Numbered from the stretch's first letter, positions 9,116 through 18,551 are shown. The stretch is DNA of 48,986 nucleotides from Salinibacterium sp. (GCA_025351795.1 JANXVG010000023.1:1-48986), one strand, 5' to 3'. Notes: generated from the sequence alone by a model not told the origin. Translations and numbers: made by a program.

Positions 9116-9937
9116 CTAGGTAGCCGCGAGTCTCTTCTTCTCAACCTCAACGTCGTAGTCCACCGTCGGCCAGGCGAGGCCCATGCTGCGCAGGCACTCG
9201 AGCAACAGCTGCTGCACGGCGGCGCGGGCGTACCACTTCTTGTCTGCGGGAACCACATACCACGGGGCATCCGCCGTCGACGTGCGCTCAATCGCGGTCT
9301 GGTAGGCGTCGTGATAGGAGGCCCAGAACGCTCGCTCGTCTACGTCGCCCGGGTTGTATTTCCAGTTCTTGTCTGGGCGATCGAGCCGCTCGGCCAGTCG
9401 GCGACCCTGCTCGGCGTAGCTGACGTGCAGCATCACCTTGATAATGCGGGTGCCGCTGGCAACGATGTCTTTCTCGAACGCTTCAATGAGTCGGTAGCGC
9501 TCCTCAATCACCTCGGGCGCAGCTAATCGGTGCACCTTCTGAATGAGTACGTCTTCGTAGTGCGAGCGATCGAACACCCCAAGCTGGCCAGGCCGCGGTA
9601 GTTCGTTGCGCACGCGCCAGAGAAAGTCGTGCGTCTTCTCCTCGTCGGAGGGCGCCTTGAACGCGTGCAGGTGTACACCCTGAGGGTCAACTGACCCGAC
9701 CACGTGGCGCACGATGCCACCCTTGCCGGCGGTGTCCATGGCCTGAAGTACCAGGAGCACGCTGCGCTTTCCGCCGAACTTGCTCTCGGCGTAGAGACGT
9801 TCCTGCAGGTCGTCGAGTTCTCCCCTGTTGTCTTCGAGCTGCTTCGCGCCAGCCTTCTTATCGCCGGCGAAGCCCGGAGTCGATGCCGGGTCGACGGATG
9901 CGAGGTCGAAACCCGCGCCTGCGCGCTCACTTTCCAT
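9116..9937 (-). CDS. ppk2: Polyphosphate kinase 2 family protein
   Basis: 273 aa single-domain PPK2. The Walker A-like loop QAMDTAGKGG, the lid/Walker B region FDRSHYEDVL, and the later WKYNPGDVDER and PWYVVPADKKWYAR are family hallmarks. PPK2 enzymes transfer phosphate between polyphosphate and nucleoside mono- or diphosphates; sequence alone does not settle the class. It sits between menF and menD with no obvious functional link. Confidence 0.92.
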   Translation of the reverse strand: MESERAGAGFDLASVDPASTPGFAGDKKAGAKQLEDNRGELDDLQERLYAESKFGGKRSVLLVLQAMDTAGKGGIVRHVVGSVDPQGVHLHAFKAPSDEEKTHDFLWRVRNELPRPGQLGVFDRSHYEDVLIQKVHRLAAPEVIEERYRLIEAFEKDIVASGTRIIKVMLHVSYAEQGRRLAERLDRPDKNWKYNPGDVDERAFWASYHDAYQTAIERTSTADAPWYVVPADKKWYARAAVQQLLLECLRSMGLAWPTVDYDVEVEKKRLAAT

Positions 9938-9946
9938 GGCGCAAGA

Positions 9947-11596
9947 TTAGCGCGCCACTGGCACCTCAACGATGGTCGGCTCGACGGATGCCGTGAGCGC
10001 CTGGTCGAGCGCGCCGCGGGTGTCCACGCGCGAATACCGCCAGCCATATGCGGCGGCGAGCTGCTTGATGTCGATCGACTGCGCGGTCAGCAGCACGCGA
10101 TCCAAGGCTGCGGCATCGGCTGACTGAGCGACCTCGAGGCCGTCGAAGATCGTTCCCCCGCCATCGTTGGCGACGATGACCTGGATGCGCGGTCGCAACT
10201 CCCCCACACCGAACAACAGCGCGCCAGCGTCGTGCAGCATCGCGAGGTCACCGAGAAGCACGCGCGTGGTGCCCGTCGCACCGCTCGCCTGGCTCGCGAG
10301 CGCAATGCCGATGCCGGTGGAGATGGTTCCGTCGATGCCGGCGAGCCCGCGGTTGGCGTACACCGCGATCTTCTTGCCGGACACGATGCGATCACTCTCG
10401 CGGATTAGTCGGGACGCCCCCAGCATGAGGCGATCGTGCGGCCAGGTCGCGCGCCACACCGCCTCAACGAGGGCACGCCTCGTGACGACAGCACGCACCG
10501 CACCGAGCTCAGCCCTAGCGTGGTCGGCCGGCGACTCGTGAATGTCAGGGGCACGGTCCGCGGATTGGATGAGCGCGCGCGACGACGCGACCCAGCGACC
10601 GAGCCACGAACGCAGCGCAGATTCTGGCTCTCCGACTACGGTCACGGCATCTGCGAAGGTGCCGACGCGGTGGCCGGGGTTGTAGTCGTCGGCCGCAGCA
10701 CCCCGCACGACGATCGTTGAGACACCGTCGCGCTGGAGCAGCTGCGGCACCTCGCGGCTGAGGGTCGGGTGCCCAAACACGATCACACGCTCCACCCGGT
10801 CGCCGAAATTGGCCGTGGTCAACAATTCACGGTACGCGACCACAAGGTTGGGGCCGAAGTGCGCTCCGCTCGTCACCTCGGCTATCAGTGGAGCGCCGAG
10901 CTGCCTCGCCACCGCCTCGGCGATCTCGCCCGCGCCAGTGCCTGCGATGACGAGGGTGGCGGCGGCTGGGCGCAGTTCGAGCCGGCGCGGATCGGCGCGC
11001 TCGACCACCGGGGGCTGCCAGTCGTCGAGTACCCGCGGAAGGGTGACCGGCGAGGAGAGCGGTTCCGTGAAGGCGATGTTGAGGTGCACGGGTGCGGATG
11101 CCGCAGCGAAGGCCTCACGCGCAAGTGCGGTCGCGGCATCCACCTCGCCATCATCACCGACGGGCGCAGGTACATCCCACGAGCGGCCGACAGCGACTCC
11201 GAAAATGCCGGGCTGCACGGTGGTTTGGTTACCGCCAATACCGCGCAATCGCTGCGGACGGTCTGCGGTGATCACAATGAGCGGTACGCCCGAATGGTGC
11301 GCTTCGAGCACTGCGGGGTGCAGATTGGCGACGGCCGTACCCGACGTCGTGATTACCAGACTCGGCACGCCGGTCTCGACGCTGAGACCGAGCGCGAGAA
11401 ACCCAGCGACGCGCTCATCGATGCGCACCCGAAGGCGAACCAACCCGGCGCGTTCGAATTCTGCCACCGCGAGAGCAAGAGCCTGCGAACGTGAACCCGG
11501 GCTCACCACGATGTCGCGCACACCCAGGCGTACGAACTCATCAATCAGGGCGACAGAAAAGATCGTCGCCGGTGATCTACTCTTTCGGCTGGTCAT
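9947..11596 (-). CDS. menD: MenD (SEPHCHC synthase)
   Basis: 549 aa thiamine-diphosphate enzyme that joins 2-oxoglutarate-derived succinic semialdehyde to isochorismate. It shows [30 protein letters not shown] at the N-terminus (given here in pieces: [13 protein letters not shown], then [14 protein letters not shown]), [17 protein letters not shown], and the C-terminal ThDP/metal region [15 protein letters not shown] followed by [13 protein letters not shown]. The ATG at 11596 matches the usual MenD start and overlaps the upstream PLDc_N gene by 20 bp; an open frame continues to 11653 but lies wholly inside that gene. Confidence 0.93.
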   Translation of the reverse strand: MTSRKSRSPATIFSVALIDEFVRLGVRDIVVSPGSRSQALALAVAEFERAGLVRLRVRIDERVAGFLALGLSVETGVPSLVITTSGTAVANLHPAVLEAHHSGVPLIVITADRPQRLRGIGGNQTTVQPGIFGVAVGRSWDVPAPVGDDGEVDAATALAREAFAAASAPVHLNIAFTEPLSSPVTLPRVLDDWQPPVVERADPRRLELRPAAATLVIAGTGAGEIAEAVARQLGAPLIAEVTSGAHFGPNLVVAYRELLTTANFGDRVERVIVFGHPTLSREVPQLLQRDGVSTIVVRGAAADDYNPGHRVGTFADAVTVVGEPESALRSWLGRWVASSRALIQSADRAPDIHESPADHARAELGAVRAVVTRRALVEAVWRATWPHDRLMLGASRLIRESDRIVSGKKIAVYANRGLAGIDGTISTGIGIALASQASGATGTTRVLLGDLAMLHDAGALLFGVGELRPRIQVIVANDGGGTIFDGLEVAQSADAAALDRVLLTAQSIDIKQLAAAYGWRYSRVDTRGALDQALTASVEPTIVEVPVAR

Positions 11597-11909
11597 CGTC
11601 GAGGTCGGCGAGCTCCTGTTCAAGACGGCGGATGCGCTCATCCTGCTCTTCATCGCGACGGATGTTCTTCAGAAACGACGGATCATCGTCCGGAGCAACA
11701 GTGCGACGCTGATCGGCGCCATCGTGGTGCTCCTTGCCAATCGTGAACCACAAGATCGCCCCGAGGAGCGGCAAAAACAGGATGATGAGCACCCAGCTGA
11801 TCTTGTTCAGAGCGCGCACGCGGCGTTGATCAGCGAGGATCACATCCACGAGCGCGAAGACATCGACGGCCAGGATGAGGAAGGGGAGTATCACGAGCAG
11901 CCGGGCCAT
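11577..11909 (-). CDS. Small PLDc_N-domain membrane protein
   Basis: 110 aa. Two hydrophobic helices ([18 protein letters not shown] and [22 protein letters not shown]) with the [17 protein letters not shown] signature match the PLDc_N domain found at the N-terminus of cardiolipin synthases. The charged C-terminal tail looks coiled-coil-forming ([20 protein letters not shown]). It probably sits in the cytoplasmic membrane; function unknown. Its 3' end overlaps menD, so the two are probably co-transcribed. Confidence 0.85.
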   Translation of the reverse strand: MARLLVILPFLILAVDVFALVDVILADQRRVRALNKISWVLIILFLPLLGAILWFTIGKEHHDGADQRRTVAPDDDPSFLKNIRRDEEQDERIRRLEQELADLDDDQPKE

Positions 11910-11963
11910 CTCGCAAGTCTAGGCTCGCAATCTCCACACATGGTGAGTGCCTACACTTGCAGC

Positions 11964-12218
11964 GTGAAACCTTGGGTACAGTACAGCCTCATCAGGCTTG
12001 GAGTGTTTGCCGTCGTGCTGGCGGGTCTCCTCATTATTAACCTGGTCTGGTATTGGGCGGCGATCGTTGCGGCGATCGTTGGACTGTGCATTTCGTACAT
12101 CTTCTTCGGCACCTTGCGCAACGCCGTGGCGAGCGATGTCGCCGCTCGTCGAGGCACCTCAGTCGGCCCCATCGCCGACCGGGACGCGGCCGCCGAAGAC
12201 CAACAGATCGAACGCTAA
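11964..12218 (+). CDS. DUF4229-like small membrane protein
   Basis: 84 aa from a GTG at 11964. Two membrane segments (LIRLGVFAVVLAGLLIINLVW and AAIVAAIVGLCISYIFF) are followed by LRNAVASDVAARR, resembling the DUF4229 family of actinobacterial two-helix proteins. Function unknown. It is divergent from the PLDc_N gene and ends 4 bp short of the convergent menA. Confidence 0.8.
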   Translation: MKPWVQYSLIRLGVFAVVLAGLLIINLVWYWAAIVAAIVGLCISYIFFGTLRNAVASDVAARRGTSVGPIADRDAAAEDQQIER

Positions 12219-12222
12219 CGCT

Positions 12223-13248
12223 TTAGAACGCGATCGCCCAGGCCAGCCCGAGACCGTAGCCCAACGCGGTCAATGCGGTCAGTCGCAGTGCAATGATGAG
12301 TTCAGGCGGAGTCTTGGCGGTGAGCGCTATTGCGACCGCTGGTAGCGCCGCAAGCACCGCGAAGTACACGAGATACGCGTGGAGATAGAAGATCACGAAA
12401 AACGCCAGAATCGCGAAAGGGATGAGCATGAACACCGCGTATACGATGCGGGATGCCCGGCTACCGATCAGCACCGCGAGCGTGCGCTTGCCTGCCAGTT
12501 TGTCTTGTGCGATGTCGCGGATGTTGTTAACCATGAGGGCGGCGCAGGCGAAGAAACCGGCGGCAGCACCGGCGAGCCAGCTCTCGATGGTGACCGTTGC
12601 GGCCAGCACGAAGGTTGTACCCGACGTCGCCACGATGCCAAAGAACACGAAGACGAACACTTCGCCAAGACCGTAATAGCCATACGGCTTCTTGCCGCCG
12701 GTGTAGAAGTACGCGGCCAGAATGCACGCTGCTCCCACCGCGATGAGCCACCAGTGCTGGGTTCTCACGATGATGACCAAACCAGCTGCCGCCGCGATCG
12801 CGAAGAATACGAGGGCGACAATAAGAACCGTTCGAGGTTTCGCTGCGCCCGTTGCGGTGAGTCTTCGTGGTCCGACGCGGTGCTTGTCCGTTCCGCGAAT
12901 GCCATCGGAGTAGTCGTTCGCGAAGTTCACGCCGACCTGCAGAGCCACGGCCACCACGAGGCACAGCAGCGCACGCAGCCAATGCCAGCCCGGCCCGCCG
13001 CCATCGTGACCCAGCACATACGCGGCACCGGCGCCGAGGGCAACCGGGGTGATCGCGAGCGGAAGAGTGGGCAGGCGTGCTGCGCCGATCCAGTCGACAA
13101 GAGTGGCCTGAGGAATGGGTGCAACACCGGGCGGCCGACCGCCCGGGCGACCGCTCTGGCCCTTCTTCACCGGAGGCTTCACGCTCGTTTTGACCGGTGA
13201 GGACGCGAGAACAGTGGGATCGCTGAGTTGCTGTCGGGAATGTGCCAC
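12223..13248 (-). CDS. menA: 1,4-dihydroxy-2-naphthoate polyprenyltransferase
   Basis: About 341 aa UbiA-superfamily membrane enzyme. The first Asp motif NFANDYSDGIRGTD and the second NNIRDIAQDKLAGKRTLAV are intact, with multiple membrane helices around them. It attaches the polyprenyl tail to dihydroxynaphthoate. A basic, Pro/Gly-rich N-terminal extension (residues 20-45) precedes WIGAARLPTLPLA. The start is GTG at 13248, 10 bp after the menE stop. Confidence 0.93.
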   Translation of the reverse strand: MAHSRQQLSDPTVLASSPVKTSVKPPVKKGQSGRPGGRPPGVAPIPQATLVDWIGAARLPTLPLAITPVALGAGAAYVLGHDGGGPGWHWLRALLCLVVAVALQVGVNFANDYSDGIRGTDKHRVGPRRLTATGAAKPRTVLIVALVFFAIAAAAGLVIIVRTQHWWLIAVGAACILAAYFYTGGKKPYGYYGLGEVFVFVFFGIVATSGTTFVLAATVTIESWLAGAAAGFFACAALMVNNIRDIAQDKLAGKRTLAVLIGSRASRIVYAVFMLIPFAILAFFVIFYLHAYLVYFAVLAALPAVAIALTAKTPPELIIALRLTALTALGYGLGLAWAIAF

Positions 13249-13258
13249 GCGATGGAGT

Positions 13259-14350
13259 CTACTGAAACAGGCGTCCGGAAAGCTCGATGCGATCCGGCTT
13301 GCCCGTTGCGAGCATGGGCAGTTCGTTGAGCACGATAACGCGATGGGGAGCCGCCGCGCGCCCGAGGGCGAGGGTGACGGCCGAGCGCACGTCGTCAAGT
13401 GCAACGGGTGCCGTTGCAAACACCACAGAAGTTTCGCCCCAGTCTGGATGCGGGGCTCGCACCACCACCGCATTCGCGAGGCCCGGCAAGGCGCGAACCG
13501 CGAGCTCCACCTCCGCGAGGGAGACCTTGATGCCTCCCGAGACGATCACATCATCGACGCGGCCGGTGATGCTCAGCACACCGTTCTGCCATGAACCGGT
13601 GTCATCCGTGCGATACCAACGATCCGCCCCCTCGGTGTCGAATGCCGCGTCGGTGCGCTCAGGATCTCCCAAATAGCCCTCAGCGAGCACGGCACCTGCC
13701 AACTGCACGCGCCCGTCGACGATGCGTACTCGCGTGTTGCCGATCGGCACGCCGTCGTAGACGCAGCCGCCACTCGTCTCACTCGAACCGTAGGTTCGCG
13801 TGACGCGCACACCCGACTCCCGCGCACGCTCGAGCAGCGCCGGTGGGCTGGCCTGCCCGCCGACGAGAATACGATCGAAACGGCGCAGCACGTCGTGCGC
13901 ACGCTCGTCGTCGAGCAGTCGTGCAAGCTGTACGGGAACGAGCGACGTGAAGCGTACGACGTCTGTCATGCGTGCGGCGCTGGCCACAAAATCGTCGCCA
14001 GCGACGACCATGCTGGTCTCGGCCACGATGGAGCGCACAAGTACGTTGACCCCTGCGATGTAGGTGAGCGGCAGCGCGAGGAGCCACTGCCCAGGAACGC
14101 CGAGCATCGTTTCGGATGCCGCCGCGCTCGCGAGCAGCGCGTCCGCACTCAACTCGACGCGCTTCGGCCTGCCGGTCGAACCACTCGTCTCGATCACGAC
14201 AGCGACGCGCTTCACGACCTCGGACGGCAGGCCCACCGGCGAATGCAGGTGCGGCAGAATTGCCGGGCCGTCATCGGCCAAGGCGCTGCGCAGAGCGCGA
14301 TCGACCGCGGCCGGATCACTCGCGTCCACGACGACAAGCGGCCGGGTCAC
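13259..14350 (-). CDS. menE: o-Succinylbenzoate-CoA ligase
   Basis: About 363 aa AMP-forming acyl-CoA ligase. It has the P-loop IETSGSTGRPKRVEL, the TYGSSETSGG motif, and the YRTDDTGSW ... GRVDDVIVSGG hinge region, in the short form typical of actinobacterial MenE. It activates o-succinylbenzoate for MenB. The GTG at 14350 (VTRPLVVVDAS) is preferred because it lies 4 bp after the stop of a 34-codon ORF (14355-14459), which suggests translational coupling; a GTG at 14401 is the alternative. Confidence 0.92.
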   Translation of the reverse strand: MTRPLVVVDASDPAAVDRALRSALADDGPAILPHLHSPVGLPSEVVKRVAVVIETSGSTGRPKRVELSADALLASAAASETMLGVPGQWLLALPLTYIAGVNVLVRSIVAETSMVVAGDDFVASAARMTDVVRFTSLVPVQLARLLDDERAHDVLRRFDRILVGGQASPPALLERARESGVRVTRTYGSSETSGGCVYDGVPIGNTRVRIVDGRVQLAGAVLAEGYLGDPERTDAAFDTEGADRWYRTDDTGSWQNGVLSITGRVDDVIVSGGIKVSLAEVELAVRALPGLANAVVVRAPHPDWGETSVVFATAPVALDDVRSAVTLALGRAAAPHRVIVLNELPMLATGKPDRIELSGRLFQ

Positions 14351-14354
14351 GAGC

Positions 14355-14459
14355 TCAGAACTGCCACGGGTACGGCGACCAGCCGAGAGTGCGCTTCTCA
14401 CGGGACATGTCGCGGCCCCCCACCGTGGCGACGAACAACTCCGAGACCATTGTTGTCAT
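14355..14459 (-). CDS. 34-aa ORF resembling the C-terminus of MenB
   Basis: The ORF begins MTTMVSELFVATV and ends GGRDMSREKRTLGWSPYPWQF, read in two pieces. The spacing GRD-x4-KR-x3-WSP(Y/F)PW matches the C-terminal tail usual for actinobacterial naphthoyl-CoA synthase (MenB), the enzyme that uses the MenE product. A usable ribosome site (TAGG, 7-8 nt upstream) and a tight 4-bp gap to menE suggest it can be translated. No catalytic crotonase core is present, and an in-frame TGA lies two codons before the ATG. It may be a relic left when menB was lost from this locus, or a real microprotein. Confidence 0.5.
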   Translation of the reverse strand: MTTMVSELFVATVGGRDMSREKRTLGWSPYPWQF

Positions 14460-14468
14460 GGGTTCAGC

Positions 14469-14858
14469 CTAACGAGGCGACCCACTAAAAAATGTCAGCA
14501 CGTTGAGCACCACTATTGGATTTGCTACCAGGCTCAGCAGCATGGCGGCAATACCCCAGCGGCGCCCGAGCGACAACACGGCGGCGGCCGCGCCCACGAG
14601 AAAACCCAGAATGGATGCCGCAACCGCCCCGTACCCGAGCACCGTGCTCACGAGGTAACGGTTGTCCGTGGCCATGACGATCGCCACTCCCTGCACGATC
14701 GCGGCAAGCACCACGAGACCGACGGCGAGAATTCCGAGCAACGGGGTCTTCACCCGCTCGGTACGTACCGCGTCGCCCATCAGTACCAGGTCAGCGACCG
14801 AGGGGCTGGCTGTCTGGGCGACGTCGTCTCTGGGGCCGTTGATGCCTTCCGTTGTCAC
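14469..14858 (-). CDS. Small three-helix membrane protein, unknown function
   Basis: 129 aa with a hydrophilic N-terminus (about 35 residues) and three hydrophobic stretches (LLGILAVGLVVLAAIVQGVAI, STVLGYGAVAASILGFLVGAA, IAAMLLSLVANPIVVLNVLTF). It resembles generic actinobacterial small integral membrane proteins and is not recognised further. It ends 9 bp before the 34-codon ORF and menE, so it may belong to the same transcript. Divergent from menC. Confidence 0.75.
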   Translation of the reverse strand: MTTEGINGPRDDVAQTASPSVADLVLMGDAVRTERVKTPLLGILAVGLVVLAAIVQGVAIVMATDNRYLVSTVLGYGAVAASILGFLVGAAAAVLSLGRRWGIAAMLLSLVANPIVVLNVLTFFSGSPR

Positions 14859-14899
14859 GAAATCACCCTAGCCGAGCCGAACCTTGCCAGACTGTCACC

Positions 14900-15880
14900 A
14901 TGCTCGCTTCCCTCCCCGACCTGCTCGCTGGCGCGCGGGTCGTCGCCCTACCCCTGCGCACTCGCTTTCGCGGCATCGAGGTGCGCGAAGCCCTCCTCGT
15001 GGAGGGTCCGACCGGGTGGACCGAATTTTCCCCGTTCATTGAGTACAGCGACGCCGACGCGGCAGCATGGCTCGCGGCCGCGATCGACTTCGGCTGGGGC
15101 GCGCCATCGGTAATCGTGCGCGACACGATCCGGGTGAATGCGACCCTGCCTGCCGTCATGCCTGCGGATATCGCCGCGATCCTCGATCGCTACCCCGGCT
15201 GCCGCACGGTGAAGGTCAAAGTGGCCGAATCCGGGCAGTCCATCGCGGACGATGTTGCCCGAGTTGCTGAGACGCGCGCGTATCTGGGACCGGATGGCCG
15301 CATCCGCATCGACGCCAATGGCGGGTGGACGGTAGACGAGGCCGAGCGCGCCATCCACGCGATCGCCGAGTACGATCTCGAATACGCGGAGCAGCCATGT
15401 GCGACGGTCGAGGAATTGTGGCAGATCCGCCAGCGCGTGAAGTACATGGGCATACCGATCGCGGCAGACGAGAGCGTGCGGAAGGCCGCAGACCCGCTAC
15501 GAGTCGCGCGACACGAGGCGGCAGACATCTTGGTGATTAAGGCACAACCGCTCGGTGGCATCTCTCGCGCCATGAACATCGTTCGCGAGGCCGGTCTGCC
15601 CGTAGTCATCTCGAGTGCCCTCGACACGTCGATCGGCATCTCGATGGGCGCATATCTGGCCGCCGCGGTTTCCGAGCTCAACTACGACTGTGGTCTGGGC
15701 ACGGCCGCATTGCTGTCCGCTGATGTCACGGATGCGCCCCTTGTGCCGGTGGACGGGGCGATCGGCGTCGGACGCGTGACCGCTTCGCCTGCGTTGCTGC
15801 AGCGGTACGCGGCACCTGCTGACCGTCGAGCGTGGTGGCTCGACCGTGTGGCCCGGTGCTACGCGCTGCTCGACGTGTGA
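14900..15880 (+). CDS. menC: o-Succinylbenzoate synthase
   Basis: 326 aa enolase-superfamily enzyme that dehydrates SHCHC to o-succinylbenzoate. The catalytic features of the family are visible: the Lys pair in TVKVKVAE, metal ligands in DANGGW, YAEQPC and ADESVR, and the Lys in ILVIKAQPLGG. The ATG at 14900 fits the family start; the frame is open 16 codons further up. A long hairpin directly follows the stop. Confidence 0.93.
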   Translation: MLASLPDLLAGARVVALPLRTRFRGIEVREALLVEGPTGWTEFSPFIEYSDADAAAWLAAAIDFGWGAPSVIVRDTIRVNATLPAVMPADIAAILDRYPGCRTVKVKVAESGQSIADDVARVAETRAYLGPDGRIRIDANGGWTVDEAERAIHAIAEYDLEYAEQPCATVEELWQIRQRVKYMGIPIAADESVRKAADPLRVARHEAADILVIKAQPLGGISRAMNIVREAGLPVVISSALDTSIGISMGAYLAAAVSELNYDCGLGTAALLSADVTDAPLVPVDGAIGVGRVTASPALLQRYAAPADRRAWWLDRVARCYALLDV

Positions 15881-15885
15881 CCACT

Positions 15886-15952
15886 CCCTTTTCAGGCTGT
15901 AGGCACCGGCTGCTGGATTATCCAGCAGCCGGGGCCTACAGCCTGAAAAGGG
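15886..15952. terminator. Long bidirectional hairpin between menC and ccsB
   Basis: A nearly perfect 67-nt inverted repeat. The outer arms CCCTTTTCAGGCTGTAGGC and GCCTACAGCCTGAAAAGGG pair fully, then one small mismatch, then inner arms CCGGCTGCTGGA / TCCAGCAGCCGG around loop TTA. It lies between two convergent genes, so bidirectional termination is likely; the stem is much longer than usual and the T-run is inside the stem. Confidence 0.75.
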
Positions 15953-15969
15953 AACAACGTTTGCCGTGC

Positions 15970-16938
15970 CTACAGGCCGGAGTAGGCGTGCAGCCCCTTG
16001 AAGAACAGGTTCACGATCGTGAAGTTGAACATCACGGCGGTGAAGCCGATGATGGCGAGCACTGCCGAGCGTGAGCCGCGCCAGCCACGAGTCGCGCGTG
16101 CATGAATGTAACCGGCAAAGATGGTCCAGATAATGAAGGTCCAGACTTCCTTGGTATCCCAACCCCAATAACGACCCCAGGCGCGCTCAGCCCAGATGGC
16201 ACCAGCCATGAGCGTGAACGTCCACAACACAAACCCGATCACGATAATGCGGAATGCGAGCACCTCAAGTCGCTCCGCGCTCGGCAGGGTATCGAGGAAC
16301 TTGAGGCGCTTCGCCTGCCCGGCCTCACGACGAGTCTGAAGCAATTGCACGATCGAGATGGCCGCGCCAATCGCGAAAAAGCCGGTTCCGAGGCTGGCCA
16401 CGAACACGTGGATGACGAGCCAGCCCGACTGCAGGGCCGGGGGCAGCGGAATCACGTCGACGTAGAAGTTGGTCGTCGCGATGCCGAGCGCGATGAGCGC
16501 GAACCCCGTGATAAACACACCAAGGAACCGCAGGTCCTGCCAGAACTGAACGGCGAGAAAAACCCCGACGACGATCGCGGTGGCGGTGAGAGTGAACTCA
16601 AACATGTTCGCCCACGGCACGCGGCCAGCAGCTACTCCGCGCAGTACGGCGCCAGCCACATGCAGTAGCCATGCGATGACGGTGAGGGCCATGGCAATGC
16701 GCAGCTGGCGGGGTCCCTTAGGCGTGGCGCCGACCGGGGCATCTGTCGTCAGCCGCTCGAGGAGTGCGGTCGAGCCGCGACCGACCGTAACAGCAGACCC
16801 CACCACAGCGCCGAGAGCGACTGGCGCGCTCGCGGAACGTCGAGCGAGATCGATGGTGAACATGATGAACGCGAGGGTGTAGATCGCCATCGCCGAATAC
16901 ACGGAGAGCAGGGAGTAAGACACTAAGGTCGCGATCAC
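15970..16938 (-). CDS. ccsB: Cytochrome c biogenesis protein CcsB/ResC (CcsA family)
   Basis: 322 aa multi-pass membrane protein. The haem-handling WWD-type motif WGRYWGWDTKEVW is present, with flanking His-containing helices (LVIHVF, WLLHVAGAVL). It forms the System II cytochrome c synthetase with ResB, exporting haem and attaching it to apocytochromes. Last gene of a five-gene operon; its ATG abuts the resB stop. Confidence 0.93.
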   Translation of the reverse strand: MIATLVSYSLLSVYSAMAIYTLAFIMFTIDLARRSASAPVALGAVVGSAVTVGRGSTALLERLTTDAPVGATPKGPRQLRIAMALTVIAWLLHVAGAVLRGVAAGRVPWANMFEFTLTATAIVVGVFLAVQFWQDLRFLGVFITGFALIALGIATTNFYVDVIPLPPALQSGWLVIHVFVASLGTGFFAIGAAISIVQLLQTRREAGQAKRLKFLDTLPSAERLEVLAFRIIVIGFVLWTFTLMAGAIWAERAWGRYWGWDTKEVWTFIIWTIFAGYIHARATRGWRGSRSAVLAIIGFTAVMFNFTIVNLFFKGLHAYSGL

Positions 16939-18551
16939 TACTTCAGCCTAAGCGACAGTTGCTGCGCGTGTTTTTGTACAATGTCGGCGACCGCTGCCTC
17001 AAGACCCGGATCCTCGCCGCGAGCGAGCCCCGCATACTCGAGGCGGATGCCGCCACTCGTCGTCGACACCACCTTCACCCACACCCGACGCCGCGGAATG
17101 AAGAGGCTGGTCAGGAGCCCCGCGAGCACGAGAATCGCGAACACGAGCACCCAGGCCTGCGACGGGTCTCGGTGAACGTCGAGTGACACAAATCGCGGGA
17201 TCGCCGTCAGTTCGATGCTGCCGATCCCGTTCGGCAACTCCACCCGGTCGCCGATCGTGAGCTTGATGGTGGGTGCAGCCGACTTGCGCCCGGCAATCTG
17301 GGTGAGATGGGTGAGGTTGAGAGTGTACGCGTTTCGCGCTATTCCGTCGTTCAGACCCAGGTCGCCGGTGTACATTTCGAGCGTCACGGTCGGCGCCCGG
17401 AGGTCGGGATGGCTTGATGCCAGGGCGCCGGAGGCGAGCTGGTCGGTTGTCGGGTAGAGAAAGCCAATCATGCCCAGCTGCTGCGAGAGACCGTCCGGAA
17501 TCTTGATCACGCCAAGGCTTGTGAGCTTGGCATCTTGCGGCAGGAATGGCGTCGGCTGCGACCACACGATGGCGCCCTTCGGGTCTCGAAAGGTGAGCAC
17601 CGGCGCGTAGCCATTGCCCAGTAGGTATACCTGTGTGCCGCCAATTTCGAGGGGGCTGTTGACCTTCAGCACGCGCTTCTGCGGCTGCTCGCCACGCATC
17701 GTGGTTGTGACGTTTGCGGTGTAGTCGATCGCCTGGCCGTAGGCATTGAAGTTGTTCTCCTCGTAAACCGGGGTGAACTTGTCTACCTGCACTGAGTACG
17801 GAACGAGTGCACTCTCCGAGAAAAAACGGCCAGGATTGAATGAGTCGTAGTTGCCGAGCACGTTCGCGAACGCCTTCCCCTCGACCACGACCTTCTGCCC
17901 GGTGTAGCCGAAGCCACCACCGATACCCACAGTCACGAGCACGCCAATCAGCGCGGTGTGAAATACCAGATTTCCGGTTTCCCGGAGATAGCCGCGCTCG
18001 GCACTTACCGAGTCTGGGGTCATGCCGGTTGAGGCATAGACCTCGGTGCGGTAACCCTGCTTCCGTAGAACGGCGCGCGCGGTCTCGAGGGCGGTTGCGG
18101 CATCCGCTTCGGTACCTTCAGAACTGAAGCCGACGAGCCGTTCAAGCCGGGCGGGAGTCTTCGGGGGCTTCGCGAGCAGGGCCAGCAGATGGTGTTTCGT
18201 GCGCGGGATGACGCACCCGATGAGTGAGATGAACAGCAGCAGGTAGATGGCCGAAAACCACACCGAGGAGTACGTGGTGAAGACCTGAAAGAACTCGAGC
18301 ACCTTCGATAGGCCCGGATTGTTGATCTTGTACTGGATGACACCGTTCGGGTCAGAGCTCACTTGTGGTACGAGTGATCCCGGGATGGCCGCGATCGCGA
18401 GTAACAGCAGCAGGAACAGCGCTGTGCGCATGCTCGTCAGCTGGCGCCAGAAGAAGCGCGCGTATCCCACGAAGCCGAGCTTCGGTTGTGTGATGCCTTT
18501 CGACTCCGGTTGCTCGGAGTCGAAGTGGTCAGAGGGCCGGCTCGAATCCAC
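16938..18551 (-). CDS. resB: Cytochrome c biogenesis protein ResB
   Basis: 537 aa. Membrane segments near residues 30-60, 90-110 and 195-220 and a final one (WVLVFAILVLAGLLTSLFIP) surround a large extracytoplasmic domain, as in ResB. The motifs RFFWRQLTSMRTALFLLLLLA and GNLVFHTALIGVLV are typical. It works with CcsB. The start overlaps ccdA by 23 bp; a start further in is possible but the sequence is ResB-like soon after. Confidence 0.92.
   Translation of the reverse strand: MDSSRPSDHFDSEQPESKGITQPKLGFVGYARFFWRQLTSMRTALFLLLLLAIAAIPGSLVPQVSSDPNGVIQYKINNPGLSKVLEFFQVFTTYSSVWFSAIYLLLFISLIGCVIPRTKHHLLALLAKPPKTPARLERLVGFSSEGTEADAATALETARAVLRKQGYRTEVYASTGMTPDSVSAERGYLRETGNLVFHTALIGVLVTVGIGGGFGYTGQKVVVEGKAFANVLGNYDSFNPGRFFSESALVPYSVQVDKFTPVYEENNFNAYGQAIDYTANVTTTMRGEQPQKRVLKVNSPLEIGGTQVYLLGNGYAPVLTFRDPKGAIVWSQPTPFLPQDAKLTSLGVIKIPDGLSQQLGMIGFLYPTTDQLASGALASSHPDLRAPTVTLEMYTGDLGLNDGIARNAYTLNLTHLTQIAGRKSAAPTIKLTIGDRVELPNGIGSIELTAIPRFVSLDVHRDPSQAWVLVFAILVLAGLLTSLFIPRRRVWVKVVSTTSGGIRLEYAGLARGEDPGLEAAVADIVQKHAQQLSLRLK

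Noticed and set aside
11597-11653. menD starting at 11653
   Set aside because: The added residues are Ser/Arg-rich and lie wholly inside the PLDc_N gene; MenD similarity starts after ATG 11596.
14351-14401. menE starting at GTG 14401
   Set aside because: This would run through the 34-codon ORF in another frame; GTG 14350 is the more natural coupled start, though not proven.
15832-16074. 80-aa plus-strand open frame over the menC end and hairpin
   Set aside because: It lies out of frame in menC and then passes through the 67-nt inverted repeat; no ribosome site or family.
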